From Aurantimicrobium minutum (GTDB lineage: Bacteria; Actinomycetota; Actinomycetes; Actinomycetales; Microbacteriaceae): a stretch of 64,000 nucleotides of DNA. The notes beneath the pieces were generated by a model. That model saw nothing but the letters and a program-made list of their open reading frames with translations. It was not told where the DNA came from and ran no database searches. Within the stretch, counting starts at the first letter, position 1. Each line of letters opens with the position of its first letter. The DNA lies in the NCBI RefSeq assembly GCF_029892845.1, contig NZ_JARXVT010000004.1:1-64000 (forward strand), in the 5' to 3' direction. Positions 46,155 through 55,438 of the stretch are shown here, one piece after another. The translations under genes and the position numbers were made by a program.

Positions 46155-48095
46155 ATGGCAATTCTTGAGACTGTTCACGGTCCACGCGACCTCGACAAGC
46201 TCACCAACGACCAACTGATTGAGCTCTCCGGAGAAATCCGTGAGTTCTTGGTGCGCGAGATTGCCCGCTCTGGCGGGCACCTCGGCCCCAATCTCGGTGT
46301 GGTCGAGATGACGATTGCCATCCACCGCGTCTTTGATTCACCGAAAGACTCAATTGTCTTTGACACGGGACACCAGTCCTATGTTCACAAGCTTTTGACT
46401 GGTCGACAGGATTTCTCCAAGCTGCGTGAAAAAGGTGGCCTTGCTGGCTATCCTCAACGCTCTGAATCTATTCACGACATTGTGGAGAGTTCTCACGCTT
46501 CCAGCTCGCTTTCTTGGGCCGATGGTATTTCCCGTGCCTATTCAATGTCTGGTCAGAAAGACCGTCATGTTGTAGCAGTGGTGGGTGATGGTGCTCTCAC
46601 TGGCGGTATGACCTGGGAAGCTCTTAACAACATCAGTCATGACAATGCTCGTAATTTGATCATCATTGTCAATGACAATGGACGCAGCTACGCTCCAACC
46701 ATTGGTGGCATGGCTCGATTCTTGGATAGCGTGCGTACTCGTAAGGGTTATCGCAACCTGCACTTCAGTAGCTCACGCTTTTTCGCCAAAATGGGTCCCT
46801 ATGCCCGTGCCTTCTACCGAGGCATCCGCGGCGGTGTTCACGGCTTCTTGAGCCGCTTCACCAACAATCAAGACCTCTACGCCAACCTAGACATTAAATA
46901 CCTTGGCCCTGTCAATGGCCATGATGTCAAAGCGATGGAGGCAGTTCTTCGTCAAGCGAAGAGCTACGGCGCCCCCGTCATCGTTCATGCCATTACTGAA
47001 AAGGGTAAGGGCTATGAACCCGCGCGCCAGGACATTGATGACCAGTTCCACGCTGTCGGCAAGATTGATCCAGCCACGGGTAAGGCTTTAAGTAGTTCTT
47101 CTTCGCTGGGGTGGACAGATGTCTTCGGTGATGAGCTCGTTGCTCAGGCTGAGCACAATGAGAAAATTGTGGCCATGACGGCGGCGATGTTGCGGCCTAC
47201 CGGGCTTCACAAGATGCTCGAACGCTACCCCGAGCGCATCATTGACGTTGGTATTGCGGAACAGCACGCTGTGACTTCAGCTGCTGGTTTAGCTTTTGGT
47301 GGGATGCACCCCGTTGTTGCGATTTATGCGACGTTTGTGAATCGTGCTTTCGACCAGGTTTTGATGGACGTAGCACTACATAAAGCAGGTGTGACTTTCG
47401 TCCTAGATCGCTCTGGCGTGACAGGGCCTGATGGCCCCAGTCACCACGGTGTGTGGGACCTCGCATTGTTGCAGATGGTCCCTCATATTCGTCTTGCGGC
47501 CCCGCGCGACGCTACGCGTCTGCGTGAGGAGCTTGCAGAAGCTTTGGCGGTGCAAGATGCACCTACAGTTATTCGTTTCCCTAAGGGCTCTGTAGCGTCT
47601 GATATCGATGCAGTACGTCGCTGTGCAGACGGTGTTGATGTCCTTCTTGAAGCCGCTCACAAGGATGTTTTGATTGTGGCTATCGGTGCTTTCGCACAAC
47701 TCGGTCTCGAGGTTGCTGCACGCCTAGCTCAACAGGGCATCGGCGCAACGGTTGTTGACCCCCGTTGGGTTGTTCCTGTTCCCACCAGCATCATCGACAT
47801 GGCACGTGACCACCGTCTCGTCATCACCCTGGAAGACGGAATTCGTGTCGGTGGCATTGGCACACGTATCCGTCAAGATCTTCGCAGCGCAGGTGTAGAC
47901 ACTGCTGTGGATGAACTTGGTCTCCCCGACGAATTCATCGATCACGCAACACGTGAGGAAATCCTCGCTGAAGCAGGTCTCACTGCACAAGACATTGCTC
48001 GAGATGTCGTCGCGCAAGTTCTCGGCAGCAAGATTCCCGTGGCTAGGCCACTACCTGAAGAGTCAAATGTTTCTGACTCACTCCGAGCTGAATAG
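46155..48095 (+). CDS. dxs: 1-deoxy-D-xylulose-5-phosphate synthase
   Basis: Dxs condenses pyruvate and glyceraldehyde 3-phosphate, the first step of the MEP isoprenoid pathway. The 646-residue protein has HLGPNLGVVEMT near residue 37, the thiamine motif GDGALTGGMTWEALNN (about 143-158) closed by NDNGRSYAPT, and the transketolase segments DVGIAEQHAVT and DRSGVTGPDGPSHHG. It lacks a ribosome site but has a leaderless -10 box. It ends two bases from the convergent fadB stop codon. Confidence 0.97.
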   Translation: MAILETVHGPRDLDKLTNDQLIELSGEIREFLVREIARSGGHLGPNLGVVEMTIAIHRVFDSPKDSIVFDTGHQSYVHKLLTGRQDFSKLREKGGLAGYPQRSESIHDIVESSHASSSLSWADGISRAYSMSGQKDRHVVAVVGDGALTGGMTWEALNNISHDNARNLIIIVNDNGRSYAPTIGGMARFLDSVRTRKGYRNLHFSSSRFFAKMGPYARAFYRGIRGGVHGFLSRFTNNQDLYANLDIKYLGPVNGHDVKAMEAVLRQAKSYGAPVIVHAITEKGKGYEPARQDIDDQFHAVGKIDPATGKALSSSSSLGWTDVFGDELVAQAEHNEKIVAMTAAMLRPTGLHKMLERYPERIIDVGIAEQHAVTSAAGLAFGGMHPVVAIYATFVNRAFDQVLMDVALHKAGVTFVLDRSGVTGPDGPSHHGVWDLALLQMVPHIRLAAPRDATRLREELAEALAVQDAPTVIRFPKGSVASDIDAVRRCADGVDVLLEAAHKDVLIVAIGAFAQLGLEVAARLAQQGIGATVVDPRWVVPVPTSIIDMARDHRLVITLEDGIRVGGIGTRIRQDLRSAGVDTAVDELGLPDEFIDHATREEILAEAGLTAQDIARDVVAQVLGSKIPVARPLPEESNVSDSLRAE

Positions 48096-48097
48096 AT

Positions 48098-50233
48098 CTA
48101 CTTCGTCGTTCCCGCAATAACGGGAGTGTGGAATGTTCCGCCAAAGACTCGTTGGCTTGCACCAATGCGGTCAAGGAACGGTGTTGCTCCGCCCATTTGG
48201 AAAGGCCAACCCGCACCCATAATCATGCACAAGTCAATATCTTCAGCTGCAGAGACGACATTTTCTTCAAGCATGCGATGAATTTCATCAGCTAAACCAT
48301 CTTCGATTCGGAGTCGAATCTGCTCAGCTGTCATAGGTGAAGTGCCACCCTTGACAATAGCTTCAGCTCCACGGTCGTATCCGGTAATCTTTCCCGTCCT
48401 ACCTCGAACGATAATTGATCCGTGTTCTGCCAACTTGTGCAGGTTATCGCTGCGGAAAAAACGATCAGGGAATGCTGCATGGTGAGTATCTAGTACGTGT
48501 GCACCCACTTTGAGACCGACGAGGTCAAGAAGTTCAAACGGCGCCATGGGCATGCCGAACGAAGCGACAGACTCATCGACAGTCTTGAAAGGTGTCCCCG
48601 TATCAACGGCGTGCATTGCTTCGCCCAGCAGGCGCGCAAGCAGGCGGTTCACCACAAATCCTGGGGAGTCGGAGGTGATCACGGCTGTCTTTCCTAACTT
48701 TTTAGCCGTGTCCATCGCCGTCGCGAGAGCCGTGTCGTTGGCCTGCGGAGCGTTGACAACCTCTACCAGTGGCATGACAGCTACAGGATTGAAGAAATGG
48801 AAACCCACGAGGCGTTCAGGGTGTGACAGCTTGGCCCCGATGTCTTTGACCGACAGGCTCGATGTGTTGGTAGCAAGAATTGCGTCTTCTGCCACGTACT
48901 GTTCGATATTGGCAAAAACTTCCTGCTTCACGCTGAGTTCTTCGAAAACGGCTTCAATAACCCAATCGGCATCTGAAAATGCTGCAGGGTTCGTTGTGCC
49001 ACTAACGAGGGCTTGGAGGCGCTGGTTCTCGTCTGAGGAGATGCGTCCCTTGTCATGCATGGATTGAATCTCTGCGTGGATGTAGGCAAGTGCTTCGTCG
49101 AGCTTCTCTTGGTTGATGTCTGTGAGGACAACTGGAACCTTGAGCTTGCGCACAAAAAGCAAAGCAAACTGTCGTGCCATCAACCCGGCGCCAATGACTC
49201 CCACCTTGCCGACAGGACGGGCGAGCTTGGGGTCCGGAGCGCCAGCTGGCTTCTTTGCTCGCTTTTGAACGAGGTCAAAGGCATACATGGAAGCCTGGAA
49301 TTGATCTCCCACAATGAGTGAAGCAATTGCTTCATCCTCGCGAGCAAAGGCTGCTTCTTTGTCGACTTTCCTTGCTTGTTCGAGCAATTCAAGAGCAACA
49401 TAGGGAGACTTCGCTACGGTTCCAAGCTTGTCCTCGACACTCTTTTTGGCAATGTTTACTGCCAAATTCCACTTCGCCAAGCGCTCAATCTTGCCAGGCT
49501 GGTTGGGGCGGTGTGGCTGGTGCCCGCCAAGAACAGAATCTGCCCAAGTGAGAGATTCTTCGAGGAAACGAGCTGAACCAAACAGGGCATCGGCAATTCC
49601 GAGGTCAAACGCAGCTGAAGCATTGAGCATGCGGTTGTTCTTGAGGGGGTTCTCAATGATGACTTTGAGTGCGTTCTCAATGCCGATCAGATTGGGTAGT
49701 AAGTAGGCGCCACCCCACCCGGGAATAAGCCCCAGGAATACTTCAGGTAATGCAATAGCGCTGACGTTGGCATCAACGGTGCGATAGTCAGCATTTAATG
49801 CGACTTCAAGACCGCCACCCAGGGCAAGTCCATTGATGAAGACGAAGGAGGGAACACCGAGTTCTCCAAGTCGTCCTAGAGATCGGTGACCAAGCTGAGC
49901 AAGCTTTACTGCCATCTCTTTACTAGGAACTTCCCCAACACGGCTGAGGTCAGCGCCAGCAGCAAGAATAAATTCTTTACCGGTCAGAGCCACGCCGTGG
50001 ATTTCTCCTTGTGCAGCGCGGTCCCTGAGTGCAACTAACGTCTGATCCAGTTCCAGAAGACTCTTCGGTCCCAGGGTGTTAGGGCGGCGATAGTCCAACC
50101 CGTTGTCCAGGGTGATGAGAGCAAGAATCTTGCCACTGGGCAGAGAGACATCCCGCACAAAGCTGTGGGTGACGACTTCTTCATCACTCAAAGCAAGAAG
50201 ATCAGAGAAATCGATGGCGTCGTAATTCGTCAT
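48098..50233 (-). CDS. fadB: Enoyl-CoA hydratase/3-hydroxyacyl-CoA dehydrogenase
   Basis: This two-function enzyme runs the hydration and NAD-dependent oxidation steps of fatty acid beta-oxidation. From ATG 50233 it has 711 residues: an N-terminal crotonase domain (ALTGKEFILAAGADLSRV, ALGGGLEVALNADYR) and a C-terminal dehydrogenase (VGVIGAGLMARQFALLF, about residues 345-361, SNTSSLSV-like ATNTSSLSV, HFFNPVAVMPLVEVV). The start overlaps the thiolase stop as TAATG, showing translational coupling. The frame going back to 50299 lies inside the thiolase gene. Confidence 0.95.
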   Translation of the reverse strand: MTNYDAIDFSDLLALSDEEVVTHSFVRDVSLPSGKILALITLDNGLDYRRPNTLGPKSLLELDQTLVALRDRAAQGEIHGVALTGKEFILAAGADLSRVGEVPSKEMAVKLAQLGHRSLGRLGELGVPSFVFINGLALGGGLEVALNADYRTVDANVSAIALPEVFLGLIPGWGGAYLLPNLIGIENALKVIIENPLKNNRMLNASAAFDLGIADALFGSARFLEESLTWADSVLGGHQPHRPNQPGKIERLAKWNLAVNIAKKSVEDKLGTVAKSPYVALELLEQARKVDKEAAFAREDEAIASLIVGDQFQASMYAFDLVQKRAKKPAGAPDPKLARPVGKVGVIGAGLMARQFALLFVRKLKVPVVLTDINQEKLDEALAYIHAEIQSMHDKGRISSDENQRLQALVSGTTNPAAFSDADWVIEAVFEELSVKQEVFANIEQYVAEDAILATNTSSLSVKDIGAKLSHPERLVGFHFFNPVAVMPLVEVVNAPQANDTALATAMDTAKKLGKTAVITSDSPGFVVNRLLARLLGEAMHAVDTGTPFKTVDESVASFGMPMAPFELLDLVGLKVGAHVLDTHHAAFPDRFFRSDNLHKLAEHGSIIVRGRTGKITGYDRGAEAIVKGGTSPMTAEQIRLRIEDGLADEIHRMLEENVVSAAEDIDLCMIMGAGWPFQMGGATPFLDRIGASQRVFGGTFHTPVIAGTTK

Positions 50234-51429
50234 TACTTTGCTCCCTTGTAGTGAGGGTTCTCCCAGATGACAGTGCCACCTTGTCCCAGACCAATGCACA
50301 TAGTGGTCAATCCGTACCGAACCTCAGGATGACGTTCAAACTGATGAGCGAGCTGAATCATGAGTCGAACACCACTGCTGGCAAGGGGGTGTCCGAGGGC
50401 AATTGCTCCGCCGTATTCATTGACGCGGGGGTCATCGTCCGCGATGCCAAAGTAATCAAGGAAGGCCAGAACCTGAACAGCAAATGCCTCATTGACTTCA
50501 AACAGTCCGATGTCCGAAATGTCGAGACCAGCTTTACGTAAAGCCTTTTCTGTAGCAGGAACGGGACCGATGCCCATCACTTCTGGTTCAACACCGGCAA
50601 AGGCGAAGGAAACCATGGTCATCTTGATTCCTAGGCCAAATTCTTCTGCAGCTTGCTCGCTCGCGAGCATGCACACCGTTGCACCGTCGTTGAGACCGCT
50701 GGCATTTCCTGCGGTTACGCGGCCATGAGGTCGGAATGGTGTTTTGAGAGCAGCAAGGCCTTCAAGAGTCGTTTCTGGTCGAGGCGCTTCGTCAACTGAG
50801 GCTAAAGTCCAGCCTTCTGCGGTTTTGGCAGAAACAGGAATGAGATCCGGTTGAATGTGACCTGCAGCATAAGCAGCAGCTACTTTCCCCTGAGAACGCA
50901 GGGCATAAGCATCTGCTCGATCTTTGGTGAGATGGGGGAAACGGTCGTGGAGACGCTCTGCAGTTGCACCCATGTTGAGCGCGTCGGCACTCACTAATTT
51001 TTCTGCAAGGAAACGAGGATTGGGGTCAGCGTTGAAGCCCATAGGGTGGCGACCCATGTGTTCAACACCACCGGCAATGACAATGTTGTAGGCGCCCATG
51101 GCAATTCCACCTGCTGTCGTGGTGACAGCAGTCATGGCGCCAGCGCACATACGATCAATTGCGTAACCAGGGACGTGGCGGGGGAGCCCGGCAAGAATTC
51201 CTGCAGTTCGACCGAGGGTGAGTCCCTGATCTCCTTGTTGAGTGGTAGCTGCGATGGCAACTTCATCGATTTCATCAGCAGGAACTGCTGGGTTGCGCTC
51301 GAGGAGCCCCATCATTGCTTTGACGATGAGATCGTCAGCTCGGGTCTGCCAGTACATTCCCTTTTCGCCAGCACGGCCAAAGGGTGTTCGTACACCATCG
51401 ACAAATACGACACGATTTCCCGCTGTCAT
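50233..51429 (-). CDS. fadA: Acetyl-CoA acyltransferase (thiolase)
   Basis: The thiolase cleaves 3-ketoacyl-CoA to acetyl-CoA. From ATG 51429, with a GAGAGGAAA ribosome site, it has 398 residues. The nucleophile Cys is in DRMCAGAMTAV (about residue 90), followed by NEAFAVQVLAFL, GGAIALGHPLASSG (His) and the second Cys in MCIGLGQGGTVIWE. It is the first gene of a fadA-fadB pair; both appear complete. Confidence 0.95.
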   Translation of the reverse strand: MTAGNRVVFVDGVRTPFGRAGEKGMYWQTRADDLIVKAMMGLLERNPAVPADEIDEVAIAATTQQGDQGLTLGRTAGILAGLPRHVPGYAIDRMCAGAMTAVTTTAGGIAMGAYNIVIAGGVEHMGRHPMGFNADPNPRFLAEKLVSADALNMGATAERLHDRFPHLTKDRADAYALRSQGKVAAAYAAGHIQPDLIPVSAKTAEGWTLASVDEAPRPETTLEGLAALKTPFRPHGRVTAGNASGLNDGATVCMLASEQAAEEFGLGIKMTMVSFAFAGVEPEVMGIGPVPATEKALRKAGLDISDIGLFEVNEAFAVQVLAFLDYFGIADDDPRVNEYGGAIALGHPLASSGVRLMIQLAHQFERHPEVRYGLTTMCIGLGQGGTVIWENPHYKGAK

Positions 51430-51504
51430 GATTTCCTCTCGAAGCGTCATTGCTATCTTGATGCTAGTTCGTGGGATTCAGCTGTGAAAGACGGCTGATG
51501 TTCT

Positions 51505-52701
51505 CTACGAAACCTGTGGTGTTTCTTCGGGTACTTTTTGGTCTGCTTCAACAAAAGCATTGGAAATCAGCGCGCACGTCTCTGTGATCTGCCAAATACG
51601 TGCACCTTGCTTCTTGAGAGCAGCAGTAATACTGACAACGGTGATGGGGCTTGGTGGAGACCAAGCTAGTTCGCGAAGAATGCTGGGAGTTAACAGGTTT
51701 TCAACCGGCATTGATAGTTCTTCAGCACGCGCTGAGAGAGCCTCGCGAGCGGTCTGCAGTCGTTCTAATGCTTCAGGTTTGCGATCTACCCACGCACGCG
51801 GGGGAGGCAAAGTATCACTCGGGATGCGCATCACAGGAAGTGACTCATCCTTCAGGCCATGGAGAACAGCGTCCCACCACGTATCCAAGAGACTCTTGCT
51901 CGCTCTTCCATTGAATTCTTTGAGCCCTATGAGTTCTGATTTGTTTGTCAAAGTTGATCGACTTGCGGCAACGATGGCGCTGTCGGGAATAAGTCGACCG
52001 GGGGATACATCACGACGCTGAGCTACGTCATCGCGGGCGTTCCACAGAGATCTTGCAACTGCAAGCTGTCGAGGAGTTCTCAGAGTGTGGAGCCCAGAAA
52101 TTCGACGCCAAGGCTCCGCGCTAATGATCTTTTCTGGTTTGTCGAGTGTTGCTTGAAACTCTTCCTGAGCCCAGGTGAGTTTGTTCGATTCGATAAGTAA
52201 CTTCTCAATCTCATCCCTCACATCCACCAGGAGTTCAACATCGAGAGCGGCATACGTCAACCACGGTTCAGGCAATGGACGTGTTGACCAGTCAGCTGCA
52301 CTGTGTTCCTTGGCCAGATGTATTCCCAACAGGGCTTCGACAACAGGCCCGAGGCCTACTCTTTCCATTCCAAGGAGGCGGGCAGAAAGCTCAGTATCAA
52401 AAATGCGAGTGGGGGTAATTCCTACTTCACGCAAACAAGCTAAGTCCTGGCTTGCCGCATGAAGAACCCACTCTTGGTCTGCATTCTGCAGGAAGAGTTC
52501 AGACATGTCTCCAATAGCTGGAGGGTCAAAGAGAAAGGTGCCTGCTTCGCGACGGTGTACCTGAATCAAATAGGCACGTTGTGAGTAGGTAAAGCCAGAG
52601 GCTCTCTCTGCATCTATGGCGAGAGGACCAGTACCTGCTGAGATGACATCACACGCTGCAAGGAACTCTTGTGCGTTATCTATAACGCGAACGCTAACCA
52701 C
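51505..52701 (-). CDS. rnd: Ribonuclease D
   Basis: A 3'-5' exoribonuclease of the DEDD family with an HRDC domain, acting on tRNA precursors and structured RNA. From GTG 52701 it has 398 residues: LAIDAERASGFTYSQRAYLIQ (first Asp-Glu), LHAASQDLACL, LLGMERVGLG, and YAALDVELLVDVRDEI (final Asp); the HRDC-like region follows at about 210-290. The GTG overlaps the DUF3000 stop codon. The longer frame to 52830 lies within DUF3000. Confidence 0.92.
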   Translation of the reverse strand: MVSVRVIDNAQEFLAACDVISAGTGPLAIDAERASGFTYSQRAYLIQVHRREAGTFLFDPPAIGDMSELFLQNADQEWVLHAASQDLACLREVGITPTRIFDTELSARLLGMERVGLGPVVEALLGIHLAKEHSAADWSTRPLPEPWLTYAALDVELLVDVRDEIEKLLIESNKLTWAQEEFQATLDKPEKIISAEPWRRISGLHTLRTPRQLAVARSLWNARDDVAQRRDVSPGRLIPDSAIVAASRSTLTNKSELIGLKEFNGRASKSLLDTWWDAVLHGLKDESLPVMRIPSDTLPPPRAWVDRKPEALERLQTAREALSARAEELSMPVENLLTPSILRELAWSPPSPITVVSITAALKKQGARIWQITETCALISNAFVEADQKVPEETPQVS

Positions 52702-53278
52702 GCTCCCTGCGACGAGCAGTAAGGCTGACAGCATCAGCTGTCGGCGGGAGTCCCGCCAGCATGCAGAGAAGTTCGCCCCAGGCTTCTGCTTGTTCTCCCA
52801 TTTCAGGGGAGGCAGGAGACCACGAAGCACGAAGTTCTATCTGAGCTCCTTCGCCGGAGTCGGCCAGTTCGCCAAAACCTGTTGACAGTATTCGTGTTGC
52901 TGTTCCGGAAGCATTGAAATAATCAGCTTCTCGAATGGTCAGAGCATCGGTAAGCCAAGACCATGCGACGTTTGCTAAGAAGGGGTCGAGGCCTATCTCT
53001 GCTTCCAACGGGGCTTGGGCAAAAGCCACAACTCGGAAAGGGCCACCCCAAGACTCTGGCTCTGCGGGATCATAAAGAAGAATGAATCGACCGGTCCCGT
53101 GCTGGGATTCGTGCTCGTGTTCCGCGATCAAGACATCTGCAGCAAGGGCAAAGCTGTAGGGAGCTACACCGCCGGGAGAGTCAATCTGACGCACAGTCAG
53201 TTCTTCACGAAAGGTCACAGCACTGATGCTCTCAACGGCAAGTTTGAATGCCTCGGGCATGTTCTCGGTGACTGTCAC
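52694..53278 (-). CDS. DUF3000 protein
   Basis: The 194-residue soluble acidic protein matches the DUF3000 family, which sits upstream of RNase D in many actinobacteria (AFKLAVESISAVTFREELTV, YSFALAADV, GRFILLYDPAEPESWGG, AEAWGELLCMLAGLPP). Function unknown. The GTG start at 53278 has TAGGGT six bases upstream and no ribosome site. Its stop overlaps the RNase D start, so the two are coupled. Confidence 0.9.
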   Translation of the reverse strand: MTVTENMPEAFKLAVESISAVTFREELTVRQIDSPGGVAPYSFALAADVLIAEHEHESQHGTGRFILLYDPAEPESWGGPFRVVAFAQAPLEAEIGLDPFLANVAWSWLTDALTIREADYFNASGTATRILSTGFGELADSGEGAQIELRASWSPASPEMGEQAEAWGELLCMLAGLPPTADAVSLTARRRERG

Positions 53279-53284
53279 ATCTTG

Positions 53285-53290
53285 ACCCTA
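53285..53290 (-). promoter_or_regulatory. Leaderless -10 box of the DUF3000 gene
   Basis: TAGGGT, six bases (CAAGAT), then the GTG at 53278. Confidence 0.55.
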
Positions 53291-53301
53291 AAGTCGCGGC
53301 A

Positions 53302-53883
53302 TTACTGGTGCTCTACGGCTCGCCGCCAATATTGGAAAGTCATCTCGGTGTTCTGCTCTGACAGGGTCGCTTGAAGCTCAAAATCTCCACAATCCGATAG
53401 GAATTCAGGCAACTCTCTTGATGGATGAGTCCCAACGCGTGTCAATGCGATGTGGTCAAAACCCCATTGTTGACCTACGAGTTGGGCGGTAGTAACTCCC
53501 CCTTCACACAGGATGTGTTGATCCTCATGCATGAGAGAGTGAACAATCGCTTGGACGCTCGGATATGTCGTGACGCGTGCAGGATCTGGGCACGAATCCC
53601 AAGGTAGCTCACCTGAACGAGACAGCACAGCAAGGCGACCACGAGGCGGGAGAAACCAGCCTTCATGGCGCACAGATTCGGCACCAACGATTACGACGTC
53701 TGCATCAGAGCGCAGAACTTTCAATATTCTGCGATCTTCGACAGATGTCAGGGTGTGCGACGTTGAATCAGCGCCTCGGGTTTCATCGGAAGAACTCAAG
53801 ACCATGTTGAGTCGAACACTGCGACCGTGAGGCCATGCATAGTGTTGTGAGAGCTGCTCATCAGTGAGCGAGGAACTCTCCAT
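53302..53883 (-). CDS. Pyrimidine reductase family protein (RibD C-terminal-like)
   Basis: The 193-residue protein resembles the dihydrofolate reductase-like C-terminal domain of RibD: VRLNMVLSSSDETRG, DRRILKVLRSDADVVIVGAESVRHEGW, LSRSGELPWD, and HILCEGGVTTAQLVGQ (NADP-binding part). It stands alone without a deaminase domain. Substrate unknown; a riboflavin or other pyrimidine reductase role is possible. ATG 53883 is two bases past the sufE stop, so the two are co-transcribed; the longer frame overlaps sufE. Confidence 0.85.
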   Translation of the reverse strand: MESSSLTDEQLSQHYAWPHGRSVRLNMVLSSSDETRGADSTSHTLTSVEDRRILKVLRSDADVVIVGAESVRHEGWFLPPRGRLAVLSRSGELPWDSCPDPARVTTYPSVQAIVHSLMHEDQHILCEGGVTTAQLVGQQWGFDHIALTRVGTHPSRELPEFLSDCGDFELQATLSEQNTEMTFQYWRRAVEHQ

Positions 53884-53885
53884 CT

Positions 53886-54317
53886 TTATGCTTCGGTCTT
53901 CTCGCGGATCTGTCGTTTCATGCGCCACAACATCCCTGTCATCCCACGAACACGTAAGGGAGAGATTAAGGTGTTGAGGCCCAGAGTGCTGGGAAAGTCA
54001 TCTGGAATACCCAACGCCTCGTCAACAGAAAGCCCAGTCAGGCCTTGAGCGAGGATGCTGGCAAAACCACGCGTGGTGGGTGCTTGCTCTGGTGCCGTTG
54101 CGAAAACAGCAACGGTGTTGTTTTCCACCTCGACAAAAATGTACACAGGTGACTGACACTCCTCGACCTTTTCTAAAAGCTCAGGGTGATCTGCATACTT
54201 TGCGGGAAGATCAGGGAGTTCTTCTGCGAACTCAATGAGAAGTTGAATCTTGTCCTTGTCACCTAGGTCAAGGAAGTCTTCTCGAGTTTCAGCGAGTACA
54301 GATGGCAGGTCAGTCAT
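53886..54317 (-). CDS. sufE: SufE-like sulfur acceptor
   Basis: SufE takes persulfide sulfur from a cysteine desulfurase for Fe-S cluster assembly. The 143-residue protein has the fold signatures LPDLPAKYADHPELLEKVEECQSPVYIFVEV, where the Cys of EECQSPV (about residue 54) is the acceptor, and GFASILAQGLTGLSVDEAL. It follows the sulfurtransferase gene, separated by a terminator. No sufS is nearby, so its desulfurase partner is elsewhere. Confidence 0.92.
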   Translation of the reverse strand: MTDLPSVLAETREDFLDLGDKDKIQLLIEFAEELPDLPAKYADHPELLEKVEECQSPVYIFVEVENNTVAVFATAPEQAPTTRGFASILAQGLTGLSVDEALGIPDDFPSTLGLNTLISPLRVRGMTGMLWRMKRQIREKTEA

Positions 54318-54344
54318 GATGAAACAATCTTCTCAGGTATTCGA

Positions 54345-54383
54345 GGGAAGAAAGAATGGGAGCCAACCGAAGTTGACTCCCAT
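54345..54383 (-). terminator. Terminator after the sulfurtransferase gene
   Basis: On the minus strand ATGGGAG-T-CAAC, loop TTCG, GTTG-G-CTCCCAT form a stem with one mismatch (54356-54383), followed by TTCTTTCTTCC. The very stable TTCG tetraloop supports it. Confidence 0.8.
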
Positions 54384-54388
54384 ATGTA

Positions 54389-55285
54389 CTAAGCGACCAG
54401 TGCGCCGGGTTCAGTGCCCTTGACAATAGGAACGCGAACCGCGGAACCCCATTCAGTCCAAGAGCCGTCGTAGTTACGAACACCGGTGAATCCGAGGAGA
54501 TAGTTCAATACAAACCAGGTGTGGCTAGAACGTTCTCCAATACGGCAGTAAGCGATGATGTCGTCACCAGGCTTGAGGCCAGCACCATCAAGATAAAGGG
54601 CTTCAAGTTCAGCACGGTTTTTGAAGGTGCTGTCTTCATTCGCTGCACGAGCCCAGGGAACACTTGCAGCTCCTGGAATGTGACCGCCACGAAGTGCGCC
54701 TTCTTCGGGGTAGGCAGGCATGTGTGTGCGTTCTCCGGAATACTCTTCGGGGCTGCGCACATCAATCATGGGCTTACCAATGTGGGCAAGAGTGTCACTC
54801 AGATAAGCGCGGATAGGAGCATCATTACGTTCGATCACTGGGTAGACAGAAGGAATGAGCTCTGGCTGCTCTTTTGTGAGTTCACGTCCTTCGGCAATCC
54901 ACTTGTCGCGGCCGCCATCAAGGAGACGAACATCTTCGTGACCAAATAGCTTGAAAACCCAGAGTGCATAGGCAGCCCACCAGTTGCTCTTGTCGCCGTA
55001 GATCACCACGGTGCTCTCACGCGAGATGCCCTTAGCACTCAACAGTGCGGCGAAGGCCTCACCTTGGACATAATCACGAAGCACAGGGTCGTTAAGGTCG
55101 GTGTGCCAGTCAATCTTGACGGCTCCTGGAATGTGGCCAATTTCGTAGAGAAGAACATCTTCATCAGATTCAACAATGACCAGGTTGGGAGTTGAGAGGT
55201 GTGCAGCGAGCCATTCGGTGCTCACAATTGCTTCAGGGTGTGCGTATTCGGCGAATTTAGGACTGTTATCGATAGGTACGCTCAT
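54389..55285 (-). CDS. sseA: Thiosulfate/3-mercaptopyruvate sulfurtransferase
   Basis: The 298-residue protein has two rhodanese domains: an inactive N-terminal one ([61 protein letters not shown]) and a C-terminal one with the catalytic Cys in [18 protein letters not shown]. The loop CRIGERS favours thiosulfate as donor, but this is inference. ATG 55285 has GGAG upstream, better than 55306. It lies next to sufE, consistent with sulfur handling. Confidence 0.93.
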   Translation of the reverse strand: MSVPIDNSPKFAEYAHPEAIVSTEWLAAHLSTPNLVIVESDEDVLLYEIGHIPGAVKIDWHTDLNDPVLRDYVQGEAFAALLSAKGISRESTVVIYGDKSNWWAAYALWVFKLFGHEDVRLLDGGRDKWIAEGRELTKEQPELIPSVYPVIERNDAPIRAYLSDTLAHIGKPMIDVRSPEEYSGERTHMPAYPEEGALRGGHIPGAASVPWARAANEDSTFKNRAELEALYLDGAGLKPGDDIIAYCRIGERSSHTWFVLNYLLGFTGVRNYDGSWTEWGSAVRVPIVKGTEPGALVA

Positions 55286-55438
55286 TGCTCCATGTTTCTT
55301 TCTCAAGGCACGCTACACAAAACAGGCAGGAATAAATGCCAATAGGCTTGAGGTGCACTTTCGAGACTACGTACTGAAACTCCAAGTGCCAACCCCACAG
55401 GCCCTATTCACACCATATGTTGAGGAATATTTCACGCG

